The notes beneath the pieces are model-generated. The model did no database searches. It saw only the letters and a program-made list of their open reading frames with translations, and had not been told where the DNA came from. Of a stretch of DNA of 64,000 nucleotides, positions 11,818-25,680 are shown piece by piece; within the stretch, counting starts at the first letter, position 1; each line of letters opens with the position of its first letter. A program made the translations under genes and the position numbers. The stretch comes from Campylorhamphus procurvoides (taxonomy: Eukaryota > Chordata > Aves > Passeriformes > Dendrocolaptidae): contig WBMV01005072.1 in NCBI GenBank assembly GCA_013396655.1, positions 62,001 to 126,000 of the forward strand. The letters are read 5' to 3'.

Positions 11818-14800
11818 ACGTATGTGATTTTATGGGCTGTGTATGTGTCCTCAGACTTGTTACAGCTGAGTAGCTTATCTGGGAATGGAACTGAGAGATT
11901 CAAGGTCTGGTGAATTAATCTTGGTTCCTAACTAACCGGTGTGTGACTTCTGAAATAGCTGCTGATAGAACGGCATTATTTGGCCTAAAACATATTTTGA
12001 GAATATGACTCGTCCTAAGACTAGAAGATATGAAAAATTGCAGACAAACAAACTACATAACAAGGAGTGTAAAAACATTTCCAAGGGTAAGTAAAGATGG
12101 GAGACAAAACATGCAGCATATTGCTTGTATTATCAACAGACTACTAGATTCTCTACTATCTAAATGATATTGATGGAGGTGTTTGCAACTTCAGTACTAG
12201 AAATATTTTTTCCATCTAGTCTGTTCTGTCAGGCATTAAATAACATTCCCATTCTTATTTTCAAGAACTATGTCTAATCTTTGTTTACACTAATGCTTCC
12301 TTTGTTGACTTTTAACAATTATGTGCCATTGACAATTGTTTATTGTTGTTTAATTAGGAGGTGGATTATTCCCATGTTTTAATGATTACTGTTCAACAAC
12401 TTGACACAAATGTTATTCCCAAAACCACCAAGCACAAATTGGATTTGATTTATTTTACTTAATCTTGTTATGATTGTATTATAAGCTCTCCAAATTATAA
12501 TTTTTTTATTAATTACAATATCTCACAGTTTCAGCTCAGCACAAAGGAAGAAAATATAAAATGTCTATGCTGCTGAATTCTGTTCTTTAAGAAAGAACGA
12601 CAAATAAAATGCAATAAACTCATCAGCACTGACTCCAGCACTGATTTTCATTTTGTAAATGGGAAGTATCTTTTTGTTGTATGTGAGAACATGCAGTCCC
12701 CCAGGAGACTAAAAGTGGCTGTCATCTGTTAGGTACATTCTCCATATTAGATATAAAATTTGAAACAAGAAATTATTGATATAGACAATTTATAAGTGCT
12801 GATAGTTACGTAGAGGAGAGCATGGCATCCACCCTCATTAGCCAATGCAAACACTTATTTTTTGGCATGAAATATTGATGACCACTAAAATAATAATGAG
12901 GAAGAACTGCACAAGCTAAAATTTGCATGAGCTGGAGCAGTAGCCATTTTCAAATGCAGTATTTCACATAACAACTGAAAAAAATTAGACAGATTAAAAT
13001 AAATATTGCATGTAGATCAGGTGAAAATGTGCTGCATGTAAATTGGTTACCTTCTGTGCGTTACTGACAATACATATTTTAAATACAATCTTTTTATGAA
13101 AAGGATGTTTATGTTATGGTTATCCTTTAAATTGTAAAGCTGGTCAAAATAAAGAAAAGTTAAAAGACAAAATTGAGAGAACTATTAAAATATAGAGTTA
13201 AGGGAAAAATCCTACAAAAGTTCCTGTTTATAAACATTTTCAACATTTAAGTTTTAGTGTTTTTCAGGTTTGGATTTCATATTTGAAAAAATAATGCTGC
13301 AAAATGCTAAATCTTCAATTTAAGAATTCCTGATTGAAATTGCCTTCTCACGGGACTGAACTGAACCCAGCTTTTGACCAGAGATCTGTTGAGTGGCTCT
13401 CTCAAGTTTAAAAGTCCATTACTTTAGAACAGTCCTGTTGCATAGACAGCTCAGTGCCTAGAGACACTAAAGATGCCAAAATTTATCTCAGTACTAGCCT
13501 TGGGGTTTTTTTATCTCCTTTCACCTGCATTATTGGAATGACAATGCCAATTTACCTGGAAGACTTTGGCTGTTAAGAGCCTGAGTAGTCTATACTGAAA
13601 ATATTGTCAGTATTGGGTTGAGAAGTCACAGACCCTCAAGCTCATCTGGCTGGGGTGAACCAGCAGAGAACAGAGTAAGACTGTGCTGCCCATCCTTTGC
13701 TAGAAGATTTTTTTGAAAGCAGCATGTTTTTATTAAATGTTTTGCTTTGTTGACTCAGCCATTTGTGACAGGCTGATGCTGAAACCAAAAATTTATAGCC
13801 CCATCTATGTATCACCACTTGATTCCATCTAAAGCATGTGAGGAATCTGCCTTGCTCCCTGGGGTGTTTCCAGAGGCCATGCGCAACAGCTTCTCTCACT
13901 CTTAGCAGCTTCCTAGAGTAAAAAAGAAATTCTAGGGAAGAAACACAATTTCTAAAATATGAAAAAGTCTTTCAGGGATGTTCACATACCTGAGGGATGA
14001 CACTATACAATAATACTTCAAGCTAACATAAAGCACTGTACACCAAAATGTGATTTAAAATGAATGGATGAGACAAGTGAATAAGACAAGTGAAAGTTTC
14101 TAGGTTCCTTGTGAAGACTGTGCATCTTTCTAAAAATAATATATTTTATGTTGTAATTGTTCTGAATTATCTTCTTACTGTATAAAATCCAAAGATGATA
14201 TTTTCAAATGCACTTCTTCAGGGTGCTGATCTTCTTCTGAGGGTTTGAGATCCTAATTTACTTAGGCCGTCTGGAAATTCCACCACAAGAGATCAAAACT
14301 CCAAAATACTACTCTATATTATCCATGCTTTCTTTCAGTGGTTCTCCATCGACCCTCCAAAGCTTTATCCAGACAATATTTTTGCTAGCAGACATTTATT
14401 ACGGACATATTATTAACCCTTTTTTGCCTGGAATGTCTGTCACGTTTCTGGCCTAAAACTTAATCACGTTCTTTAAATTTAACTTTAAACATTTTCCACT
14501 TTTTCTACTTCTGCTTCCCTTTGTATAAAAGATACAGTTCTTTTTAGGAATGATGGTTCAATATGTCTTCAAAGAGATTGTGAGATATTAAGAAGCTGGG
14601 AATATTGTTAGTGAACAACAGGAGTGACAGACAAGCACACCTTACTTTTCATCTATATTTCAACTGCCTTTGAGATAAATCACAAAACTTACATGCACTT
14701 TGGTAGTAACTGGACTAGACTGCTGATATGGAGATATTTCCTCCAGGAACATGAAGTCAGTGCAGCAAGGTTTAATCCTAGAAACTGTGTGAAGAAATTT

Positions 14801-15663
14801 TTTGAGAGAAGACTGATGCATTTATAAGACAATGCCTTTTCAGCAAAATAACAAGAAGTCATAAAACTGAATGGCTCTTCTCTCTTCTATTTACACATGT
14901 AAAAGAATCAAAGGAAAAATGTGTTCTCTGTAATATTCTTATGTAACAGGAATTGGAAAATGGAAGGTAAAATGAAATGTCAAGGATATCATTTAGCTTT
15001 TAAAGGACATATCTAAATTCTTATGCCTTTCTTCTGAAATCTTCCAAGCTACTCATAAAAATGTGCCTGAACAGCAAATCAGCAAAAAAGTTACATTCTT
15101 TTTCAAAATGATTGATTTTGCCATCACAACTTCTTTCATGCTTCTCTTCTTTAACATTACTTATTCCTCTCTCACCTTCTTCAAATATAAACAGCAATGT
15201 TTTAGGCAACCAAATTTATTGAGAAAATATCTGACAATATTGCACCCATTCCATATGTGTATATGTTCAGTATGTCTCTGTGATATATATCTCTATGAAT
15301 CTACCTACATATGATGTCAACGATAAAAGAAAAGTGGCTCGTTAATCACATCAACTGCCTTGTAACATTAATCCATACTACAGTTCTTTATGTTGCATCT
15401 GTCTACACAATAGCTTTACAGTCACCAAGTGTATTAAAAAAAAAAAATCCATATTTTTTATCCTAAATTAAAGTAATGGGAAACAGGATTAGAAGATATG
15501 GAAAAAAATGTGGGTGTTATCAATTCCATAACCAGATATTGCTGTGTCAGGAAAATGTATCATATATTGCATTTCTTTGGATGTTGAATCCAGTTGGGTT
15601 TCTTGTTGATTAAGGTGATTAAGGCAACCTTTTGTTTCCACATCAGGGCCTGATTAAATTAAT
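11818..15663. other. AT-rich non-coding stretch
   Basis: Unique-looking sequence. The 145-codon minus-strand open frame at 11466-11903 overlaps a 101-codon plus-strand frame and gives no recognisable protein. It runs through the degenerate CATATA tract, so it is best read as chance. A short TTCATTTTGTAAATGGGAAG stretch near 12648 faintly resembles the MIR core but is too short to call. Nothing else is supported. Confidence 0.45.
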
Positions 15664-16028
15664 TTAGTCTTGCCCAAATATTTTAAATATGACTTCCTTC
15701 AACTTAGTCTTTATAACTTCAGGGTATTTATGAAGATCAAATTGTTTATACTCTTCTTTTTCTTAAGCTCAAAGAAGCCATGCTCTTTTAATTTCCCTTT
15801 TTGAAACAGGTCTTCCACTTTGTTCATTCTGTGGTCTCCTGCTAGAACATCTCCCAGTATAAATTCTCTTCTCTTGAACATAGTCAACCAGAGCTGGCAC
15901 AGTGCTGCATAAAAGATCTTGGCAGCGGATTTGTTGCATTTTCCTCTATTTCTTTGGCAGTTCCTTGCCTGATAGAGACTATGGACACAACTGTTTGTGA
16001 ATGATTCTTCTAGATCATAGATTATCAC
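15664..16028 (-). pseudogene. Coding-like, frame-broken tract (unknown origin)
   Basis: The minus strand reads open for 105 codons (16028 to 15711), with a composition unlike translated AT-rich noise: balanced charged residues and few low-complexity runs. At the oligo-purine run near 15755-15768 a one-base shift moves into another frame. That frame stays open for about 30 more codons (for example EEYKQFDLHKYPEVIKTKLK) and stops at 15664-15666. Two coding-like frames joined by a single shift in an A/G run is what a decayed retrocopy or old element ORF looks like. I did not recognise the protein. The alternative is chance coding-likeness in a strand-asymmetric region. No poly-A tail or target duplication was identified. 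Confidence 0.22.
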
Positions 16029-16386
16029 CAGTGGATAAGATGATCATTTTGTAATAACCTTTTTTCCCATTTAATATTACTTGCAAGATCTTTCAATTTT
16101 TTTCTGGATGTTTTTCTTGCATAGTCAAGCAGAAATAGTAATTGCTATTCTGAAGGAACCGGTATGGTTCCATTCTAAAAATTTGATAAAATAATTTAGA
16201 ATATTTTTTTAATCAAACTTGTGATTTCCTTTATCTTTCCAATTTCTTCTTTCATTCAGATATGGAGATTGCCAGTCCCTTAGTCTGTATACATGCAGTC
16301 ATCTGAATACAGTTATATTGCAAATTAATTCACTGTCTGATTATCCATGTCTACCTATTGGATCACTCCTGAAGTTTCTGTATGGA

Positions 16387-16891
16387 TCAAAATGATTTTT
16401 TTTTTCTCAAGGTGAAAGGCAGATGAAGGTCTGCATATAACTCAGAGGATGAAGAGCTATTATAGGCAGTGTGGACCATGCAAGGCTTAGGTCCCTCAAG
16501 GTCCTTTACTGCTATTCTAAAACTCCTTCGATTTTCACATATCCTTTTCCTATGTGTTCTAGGTAATCTTGTACCGATGCAATCTATCACACCCTCTCAA
16601 CAACATGTTGCAAAAGTTCTATCATGAAACAACCTTTATGCTCTTTGATCAAAAAAAACATATGTTTTAGTGCTGCCAGATGTGCCGCAGAAGCAGTTTT
16701 GGTGAAGAATTGCAAAATGTGGATACAGAAAATCTGCTCTGGATTAAGTAGCTCTGAACTATGTAAACATGAGCAACTCTTTGGCACGTAGTCTGAGGGA
16801 AAAGGATCACTCCCAGAATTACATCTTTATCAGCATAGCTTTTACATTTTGGCGTTGTCCAGATAGGAACAATTTCTGTCTTGATTTGCAC
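16387..16891 (-). pseudogene. Possible upstream part of the same frame-broken tract
   Basis: On the minus strand, three overlapping or abutting open frames (16891-16667, 16787-16587 and 16590-16387) give 66-74 codons each in changing frames. This continues 5' of the coding-like tract at 15.7-16.0 kb. Between them, 16040-16380 has no such signal. The plus strand of the whole 15.6-18.2 kb region is T-rich, so the complement is A-rich, as in many LINE or retroviral coding strands and some retrocopies. I could not match any domain. Linking these pieces into one element is inference. Confidence 0.15.
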
Positions 16892-19800
16892 ATCTCCATC
16901 AGACGTCTAACCTTCTGACCCATTATCCACATCCTTGTCTAAGATTAAAATTATTCATATGATTCTGTGCCCTTTTAAAGTTAACTTTGGCTTTTGTCTT
17001 ACTGCATTGCCAATTCCACTGTGGCTTTCTTTTCAATACCGTGGGTAAAGATCCTTTTATCATTTGTGTTAATTTCTTTGCAAGGTCTAATACAGTTATT
17101 AGATATCATTATTTTATCTTAATTTTTTCAAGACCTCTAACACATAACTACCTACTCTGATTTGCCATTATTTTTCCAACAGCCTTTTTAAGGTTTTAAT
17201 TTTCATACAGTTTCTATTCTTTATTTCATATCAGTCAGTTATCGTTATTTTTTTTTTGCCTCTTCTCTTACTGCTGAAAACCTTGTTCACAGCCTTATTT
17301 TGTGGTTAGTATTCCAAACACTTAAATGAAGACAATCCATGCTTTTTTCAGCACAAGGTATTTTATTTCTTCAGGTGACTTTCTTCTATGTGACCCCACT
17401 GCCTACTACAACTATACACCAAAAAAGCACTATTCCTTGCACTTCCTAAAAAACCGTTGGATAAATCTGTCAATTGTCATGGCAAGAAATGTGCTGGATC
17501 TACTTTTAACATTATAATTTGTTCTTTAGTCTATACTGTGAAGGCAATTATGTTAATAGGTAATTATTTTAAAGTTGTTTGTGGTAAGAGTCATCACACT
17601 ACAAATATGCCTTTATACCTACAAGGGTAACAAGGAAGATACAGTGGAATTCCAACCTCTTCCATCCTTGAATTAATATTGACCTAAACCAGTTACTTCA
17701 TCTCTGTCATCATTTATTTTTTGCAATTAGCTGCATAATTAAAATGTCATGGAAACTTTTCTAATTTTGTTGTTTTGTTTTTCTTTTTTCCTTTCTTTAT
17801 AGTGTCTTCTTAAGACACTTCTTCATTTGATGTCTTTAAAGGAAGAAAAAGAGATAGAGGAGTAATCTTGAACTTTATAAGCACTTTCATTTCAGTTGTG
17901 TTGTTAAATATGTGTTCTGCTAGTCATTTCATATTTCTTTATTCTTGTAATTCTTGCAGTAAATTAAACAAATTTTACATTTTTCCAAACCATCCCTTGC
18001 AATTATTTGTGTATCCTTCTGATTGATCCACATTGTCCCCTGATTATGAGTTTTCAGAATTTCTTAGCATGTGACATAGTAAGTTAGTTAGGTGTTGAAA
18101 AGAAGGGTAGATATCAAAAACTACTGCCATCTGTCATCTTTGTCTCCCCCACTCTTTTTCATTCACGTTTTTGCCTGTGTGAGAATTTCAACACATTTTG
18201 GAATCCTTTCCATCTGCGAGTAAAGTAAGAAAAATATTTTTTTTAATTGATAGAGCTACTCCTTACCTTTTTATTTAGAATATTATCTGGCAGTAACCAG
18301 TTAAACAATACTTTCATTTAGCTTGGGCTCAAATGTATGGCTCCCAGAAGTATTGAACACAGAACCAAATGAAAAGAAATAAAGACATATGTAAAAGATA
18401 ATACTTCTGACAATCAGGTCCTTCTCTTTCTGAGATTCATTACAAAATGAAAGTCTTTTGCAAAGGGATTGATTCTGGCAGAAAGAGAAGAAGGGGGCAT
18501 AAGTCATCATTTTTTACTCTGCAGAAATACTGTTCATGGATGCTACTCAGAGTCTTTAAGCCTCCCTCCATGCATGGACTAGGCCCCACTGCTTAATTCC
18601 AGTATCCCCCCACCTCCAGCACTGTGAAGCCACTTCAGTACATCCGATATATTCCAGACATCCATTCAAGGACCACAGGTCTTCTGCCTACCCCATTTCA
18701 GGGAGACTAGTTTTTTTTTTTCCCATGCACAGGCTCACTCTGTCTTTCTCTGTGTACTTCAAAATGACATGACTCGCAATCTCTTTCCCTGAACCTGCAA
18801 AGAGAAGGATTGGGATACAAGAGTCAGGAGTGAAAGGAATATTACACTTTTTTCCCATCAACATCAAAGACAGATATCAAAGTCTACATAGACCCTAAAT
18901 ACAGAACACCCAAGGAAAAGCAGTAAAACACCCTTCAGCAAGAGTCCTTGAGAGGACCTTCTTGAGTATGGATATTAAAAGGGAAATACAAAAATGCATG
19001 AAGTCAAAAAGCATCCTTTGAGAAAGACCTCCCACTTTGAGGAAAAGCATGTAATACATTACATAGGCATGACTCAAGGTGAAGTAGTCACTCACTGGAT
19101 TCAGAATATGACTAACTGCTAATGGAGGCTTTTCAACACAGGGGATGAGTCATCTGCCCAAAACTGGGCATCTAAAAATTAAACATCAGAATCTAAAAAA
19201 AATTACCCAAGATACCACTGAGTTTCAAAGGATAAAAAGATGTTTCCATAATGCACTCCATTTTAAGATAGGCATCTAACTGTAGCAGACAACACCCATA
19301 CTTGTTTTTTGGATTGTGAAAGGAGCTTACATTGACTGAATAAGGTTCAGACATCTAAGCAGCAGATACTTAGAACTCAGTGTCTTAACCTCCAGGAGAT
19401 GAATCCCACTGTCCCACAGAATATGGGATATGAAACTGAGATGGCTGTGGTAGGGCCTCTGTCACCACTGTGTGGGAAGGTGCATGTTTCTCACCACTGA
19501 CAATAGAATAAATAGGAGGTGATTATGCCTCTAGATCAGACACCTGATTTAAGCACTTGAAGTTAAGACTAAATATACCTTGAGAATTAACTTTGGCAAT
19601 CCACAAACTGACATAAAGAGAAGACTGTAGTGGCAGAAGTGACAAGTCTGAACGGGAATCCTCAGTTCCATACACAGTAATGAAAAGGGGGTTGTGCCTT
19701 AGAGAGGAGTTCAAAATATCTCAAAATATAGGAATCAAAAAAATTATGCATGGTTTATCAAATTTGTTCTTGGTGGAAAAGCACATCCCTCTAGCCAGGA

Positions 19801-20227
19801 TCAACTCTAAGATTGTCCCTATTCCCACAAGAATATCCACTACTATGCTACAGACTAATGAAACTATTTTCTTTCTAGCTTTATAAAGTTACATTTCCTT
19901 TTCATTTTCTTTATGCTAATCTTACTTGCATGTTAACATTGAAGGAATTTGCCTGAGATATGTATTTGGAGTTGTTCAGGCTAACAAGAACACAGCTATT
20001 CCCCTTTCAAATGGATGAAGTAGGGATCTAACCCCTGGTTTTAATACAAAAGGTAGACAGTGGTCTTGAAATTAATATGGCCAGGCCTTTTCCACTGAAG
20101 ACAGTCCTAAGGATAGTCTGAAGGGCTAGATGTGGAAACAGTGCAAGAATGGACAAGTATTCAGAGTAACTACAACATATAGGCAAGAAAGTTTTGAAGT
20201 TTTCCTAAATGAGTATCTAACTTAGTG
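16892..20227. other. T-rich then AT-rich non-coding stretch
   Basis: The plus strand stays pyrimidine-rich to about 18.2 kb, with many poly-T runs (17250, 17760-17800, 18710), then becomes mixed. The sequence is unique-looking. No supported ORF, RNA gene or named repeat was found. Confidence 0.4.
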
Positions 20228-20318
20228 TCGCAATAACGCGTTTCATTGAGAAGTGAGTCGGCTGCATTGGTTTGGTTCACCTTAGTTCTCAGAACGTGGA
20301 TTGCTTCTTCCCACGCTG
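20228..20318. other. Small CpG-retaining patch
   Basis: Six CpG dinucleotides occur in about 90 bp (one in GTCGCA, two in ACGCGT, one each in GTCGGC, AACGTGG and CACGCT). Most kilobases of this window contain only a few. The patch is too short to be a CpG island, and no promoter motif or ORF was recognised. It could be recently inserted DNA not yet depleted by deamination, or a short unmethylated regulatory site. Confidence 0.4.
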
Positions 20319-21046
20319 CTGCCACAAGAAAGAGAGTTGGAGCAGGAGGATATTAAAATGTTACAAATGGGAAAGCCTTGAATAAAGCAGCTACCATGTG
20401 TGCTAAGCAAGCATTGGCAAAGAGTGCAACTCTTTCAAAACAGCGTTCAGTGTTTCAAGTTTTTCCAGCTTCACATTGCTTTATGTGACAGAATGTCTTT
20501 AATTAGGTTAGCAAAGGCTGAGATAATGTCTATGTTTGGCAAATGTGCTCTGCAATGGCCTAAGGGCTTCTCTGTGCTGCTGAGCAGCTTCAGTTCCTGT
20601 GAATGCTGGGGACTGTGCAGACTGAAACCTCTATCCTAGGCAAATGGTGATTGCATCATTAGTAAGCAGTTAATTGCTTTCTCTTTTATCTTAACTGTAT
20701 CATGGCTTTTTTTTGAAGGGTTTATACATTTTTTTTCTCCCATTTGTCAGTTTAAGTATTGAATAACAGACGGCACTGTGTGTTTGTGGGCTCTTGTGTA
20801 TCTGCTCCCAAGGAAACAAATACAAAAAGTATAGTATATGTGTTTCCCTTGGAGTAGGGATAAATAAAATATCCACCTGGGTCCATGAAGACGATGGCCT
20901 TTCCTAATGCACAAGCAATTTCCAGGTATGGGACTTTGCTCCCTGTATGTGTTCACACTTCCTCATGCTGACAGTGCAATGTTTTCAGGAAGAAGATTAC
21001 AGCAGCCAAAGTAGAAAATTAAGACTGGAATAATCCAAATAATATG
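20319..21046. other. Non-coding stretch
   Basis: A 79-codon plus-strand frame at 20400-20639 has no recognised domain. Otherwise this is unique-looking sequence with nothing to report. Confidence 0.45.
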
Positions 21047-21120
21047 TTGGGGTTTGGGGTTTTTTGTGGGTTTTTTGGTTTTGTTTTTGTTTGCTTTGGG
21101 GTTTTTTTGTTTAGTTTGTA
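21047..21120 (+). repeat. G/T-only low-complexity tract
   Basis: About 70 nt made almost only of G and T, with four runs of three or four G (GGGG, GGGG, GGG, GGGG). The last loop is long, so a G-quadruplex is possible but not strong. The complement is an A/C-rich tract, similar to the A/C-rich runs at 26.4 and 56.7 kb. Confidence 0.7.
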
Positions 21121-24100
21121 AAATATTACTATCTTCTCTCTTGTTTTTATTTCGCCTGTTTAGAAAAACACATGACTAGTGAAGTGTTGAAGACTAACCT
21201 CCTTTCCATGTGTCAGATCACATAAGAATCCCAGTTCATCCATACCTTTTAAGGTATGAGAACTGCATTTGACATTAAATAGCAACATGCAACCACTTAT
21301 AGCTATGTACCTGTCAAAATGTTCTGCTGAGTCAAAGTTAAAAGAAGCATAAGCCTTAAATATACTTTTCAATTTAACACAACAAAAAGAAATTAAAAAA
21401 TTATGCCTAAAACAAACACTCATATCACCACCTTGATGTGATGGATTCATTCTCCATTAAGAGCAGCAGAAAAAAATCCTTCACAAATCACCCCCAAAAA
21501 CAGGACTGGTTGTAAAGTCAAATTATGGAACTTTTTCTGTGATTACTAAATCAATTAGACATTTTGTCATTCATTTTACTGAGAATAGAAATTAGATTTA
21601 AGGAACTATAAGGTCCTTTACCTGTGTGTTCATCACACTGAATGCATGGACAGGAAGGTGTTAAAAACCTTTAAAATCAGTATGAAACAACTAGTTCTAA
21701 GCTGTGGTTTTAAAGGATGCTTGTCCTTAGCTAATACAAGATCTTCTCAGAGGACCTGTCTGTTTCCTTCTAACCAGTATTCTATAAAGCCTGTTGTATT
21801 AGGTGACATGAAAAACTAGTGAATTGATTGAAGATGGCTTGCTCTATCTTTAATCATTATAAGTATGTTATGCAACTGAAGACTTATCTCTTGATTTTGT
21901 CTAGAGGTAAATATCAGGCATTACAAAGCTCTCATTCCAAAACACAAGGGACATAGAAAAATAAATACTTAATTTCATACTGAGAATTCCTTGCACTGGA
22001 CCAAGATCATTACACCAGCAGGAAACAATGATCATATTAAGGCAATAAAAGACTGGTGGGAATTTTTAATTTTACCAAATGATTCTGCTATTTATTATTT
22101 GCATTCCACCTTTTTTTATATGTATCTGTGGTATGAGAACATACCGATGTAAGTTTAGAGTTAGGGCTGGGCATTGTCAAGCTCTACCAGCTGATAGGAG
22201 CAATAGTCCCAAAATTTTCCAAAACCTTCACATTCCCTAGTCCTCTCACTCCCAGTAATACGTTTCACACATTCCGTCTGCAATCCCTTGTCCCTTGTGT
22301 CTTACTTTTCCTACCATGCTATAGTGCATTCCCTTTATTTTCCATACTATATACCTACTATTCCTTTGGGTCCTAAAAAGCACAAACTGGTGGCTGTAAA
22401 ACAAGTTCAGCTGAAAGTTAAAGCAAAGTGCTAAAATCAAACAGGCTACTGCATCTTACAGTATTGCACTACCAAAGCCACACAATCAACTACTTTGTAT
22501 CCATCATATTGGATGTAAGTGGAATTTTGAACTCTGTGTGGAAAAGAGCAGGCTACTTCTAGTGAGGTACATGTGGATAATGGTCACGCTGCAGCTGGAA
22601 CGTGATAATTGTAGAAGGAGATTTGGAAACAAGAAGTTTGGAGGTTTAGACCTAAGACCACCCTTTCTCAAGGCAGCTCTGTTATTTACCTGTGATTGTT
22701 TCCAAATATGTTTAATGAGTGCTTTTTCCTTTACCACAAATCAGTGTCCTTTGAAACCTTTTCTTTCTTTAATTGAGCTTTTATTTTATAAATTTTAAAC
22801 AAATGATTGTGTTGGAAGTGCCCTTAGGAGATAGGAGGAATAACAGAGTATAGGTGAGGTCAGAAGTGTAGTCTATCAAGACCTGAATGAGATTGAATGG
22901 CAAATATTACATATATTTTATATGGATTCCTGAGTTTGCAATGCCTATAAGTGTGAGTGCATGTATATGAAATATTCCCTTAAAATGAAAGTCAATATTG
23001 CATTAACATCATTAACATTCAGACGATGCTCCAAGAGCATTTTGAAAAGTATGTAACACAGTTAAATCTTATTGCTACAATATAATGTCCTTCAACTTCC
23101 AAGAGTAATTTAGAAATAATTTGTTATAAGGACTACATTATGTGAGTTTTCTTTATTTATTTTTTTTCTGCCATGCAGGAGACAAGAAAGATCTCTTCTT
23201 TCTGGGATGGATTAGAGGAGCCCTTAATTTTCTACTGTTTCATTCTTATGTACTATCAGCATTTTAAGAATAAAGATTACCATAGAAAATTAAATTTTGC
23301 TTAAATATAACCAACCTTGTGTGACAAATGGGAGATTTTTATCATAAGACAAAAGAATAATAGTAGCAATAAAAAAAAATAAAAACCTCAGAAATTACTA
23401 AGAATTCTTTAAGGGTAATTAGAGCCTAATTAGAAATAGAGATGTTATCGGTATGATAATAGTTACCATTTTATTCATGCCAATGCATAATTTCTCTCAG
23501 TGACACAATGTGGTTCAATCTTGAAAGTATGCACTCATAAATTGCTCACAGTAGTTAGTGGTTGAATTAGTAAAACAACTGTGTTTTGTTTTCTGTAACT
23601 AGTTGTCTTCTAAGTACTGATCTGATAATTTTATCATGGTGAATATTTATGAAAATTAGCATAGTTGCCAGAAAGTTTATTATAAGAAATAATTTACATT
23701 TGAAATAAAATGTTAGCTACATAAAACCACCTTGATATGATAGGAAGGATGGATGTTATGGAAGAAAATAGGAAAAATCACTATAGGAAAAATATTTCAA
23801 TATACTTTGGACAATGAGAAAACAGTAGTACATTCCTTTTTCAGTGTCTTTTTCCAACACTGATCTACAGACATCAGAACTGTAATTTTTTTAAGTATCT
23901 TTGGTTGATACAAGTTTGCCAAGACAATATATTTTGCAAATTAGATATTTTCAAAAGTGATATCCTGAATGTCTGAATATTACTGCCTAATGTTCTTATT
24001 CATCTAATTAACCAGAGGAGACTGCTCGTATTTGTTTATAACATGAAGGATTTTAAAAGTTAATTATGATTTTTTAAATGATCAGTTATACAGGAAGAAC

Positions 24101-25680
24101 CATGACACCACAAAAGAGAGAAGGCTAATCACTTATTTTCTTTCAAAGTGCCACTTACAAACATAATAGACTCTTGAATGTAGCCAAAATGTATTTATTT
24201 CCTTTATTCGTGTTTTCATAAAAATAGAAACAAATATAAGATTTTTTTGACAATAAATTTGTCTTTAAATATAATTGAAAAAGCATGAAATTAATTTTAT
24301 TATTTTTACTCTTTGATAATAAGCACTAGGATATCAAATTTGTTCACTTATTAATATTTATTCAAATATCACCAAGAAAATATTCCCAGTAGTACAATAG
24401 ATGTTGAATGGACTAAATAACTGCTGCACATTTTCCAGCTGTGATTATCTATTTTTACTGTAATGTAATTTTTTGCATCTTTCTGCAAAAAATTTCAGTG
24501 AACCCATTAATTTTTTTTTAAATCCCACTTTATGCCTTAAGAGTAAGTATAAAGCTAACAGTTGAGAATACTTCTATTTGTAAAAGTTTCAGATTTACTT
24601 CATTCATACCAGGTTTTCCTTCCAGCAGCAGAAAGAGAATCCCTCAAAAGTCATGCTGTTTTCAGACATCACGTGAGTTGACACCACAACCCCCAGTTTG
24701 GTTAACTTGCAAATGGGCATGTGGAGGGGGAGTTAAATAAAGATGCTACATTTATATTTTCCTTGGTATTATCTAGATCACATACTTCATACAGATTTAA
24801 AGTTTTGTTAAAATTGTAATCAAGTGAGCTCCCCTGAAGAAGGACCTTTGTTTTACTTGAAATGTATAGTCAAGGATAACTATTTATCTCATAGTTGAAA
24901 TATAAGGTGGGGGATTACAATCTAGGATCTTCTGTGAAAAAGGTTACACTACTTCAGATTCAAACTCTGCCACAGTTACAGCTGACTGCTTCCAATAACA
25001 CCGTTCCATCTCCTAGTCACACTGGGCTTCAGTGCGGGCTGAACCAAAGCAAAGACAGCTCCATTGCAAACATCTAGGACTGGACTAGACTCCCAAATAC
25101 CCTTTATAGTCAGTTGAACAAAGCAGGATTTTTTAAGAAATGATTCACATCTATTTAAGAGAAATGTCTGTATAGGTCTGGTGTATCTCAGTCTAAAACA
25201 CAGGTGTGCTTTTCTTTTCTAAAGTGAAATCTTTAGAAGACACCCACTTCTACCACTTCCCTTCATCTTCCTCATCTTTCTCCTGACCACAAAGAGCTGA
25301 AGATATGACACAGTAACTCATTAAAACTTTTTGTCATTTGGAAGAAAATATTTTGGATGTCATTTCTAGTGGTTTCTATCTAAGATCTTAAACAGAATTT
25401 TTCAATTGTCTCACTTCTTTATTCAAACATCTTACTAAACATGAGATGGCAGACTGCATCGGCTGGCAAGCCGTGAATGATTTTCTGATTGCAAGTTATA
25501 GACCCAACCATTTGCAATAGGCAGAGTTGCATTTTGCAGGAAAGAGCACATTTTCCAGAAAATCATGAAGTCTGGATAACCAGCCATGGGTTAGACAACT
25601 ACTTAAACAAGGAGAACATGGATTTCTTCCTACAAAAATATATAGCCAGATAGCTGAATACTTTGATTATAGTCACCTAT
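21121..25680. other. AT-rich non-coding stretch
   Basis: Long low-GC stretch, especially 23.2-24.6 kb. Overlapping frames on both strands at 22504-22798 give no recognisable product. No interspersed repeat was recognised before the CR1 copy at 25.68 kb. Confidence 0.45.

Noticed and set aside
11466..11903. 145-codon minus-strand open frame, the longest in the window
   Set aside because: No domain. It overlaps a 101-codon frame on the other strand and crosses a degenerate CATATA tract, and its length is near the chance maximum for this much AT-rich DNA.
12640..12680. MIR-like stretch TTCATTTTGTAAATGGGAAG
   Set aside because: Only the most common MIR word matches. The GGCAAGT block and the 3' part are absent.
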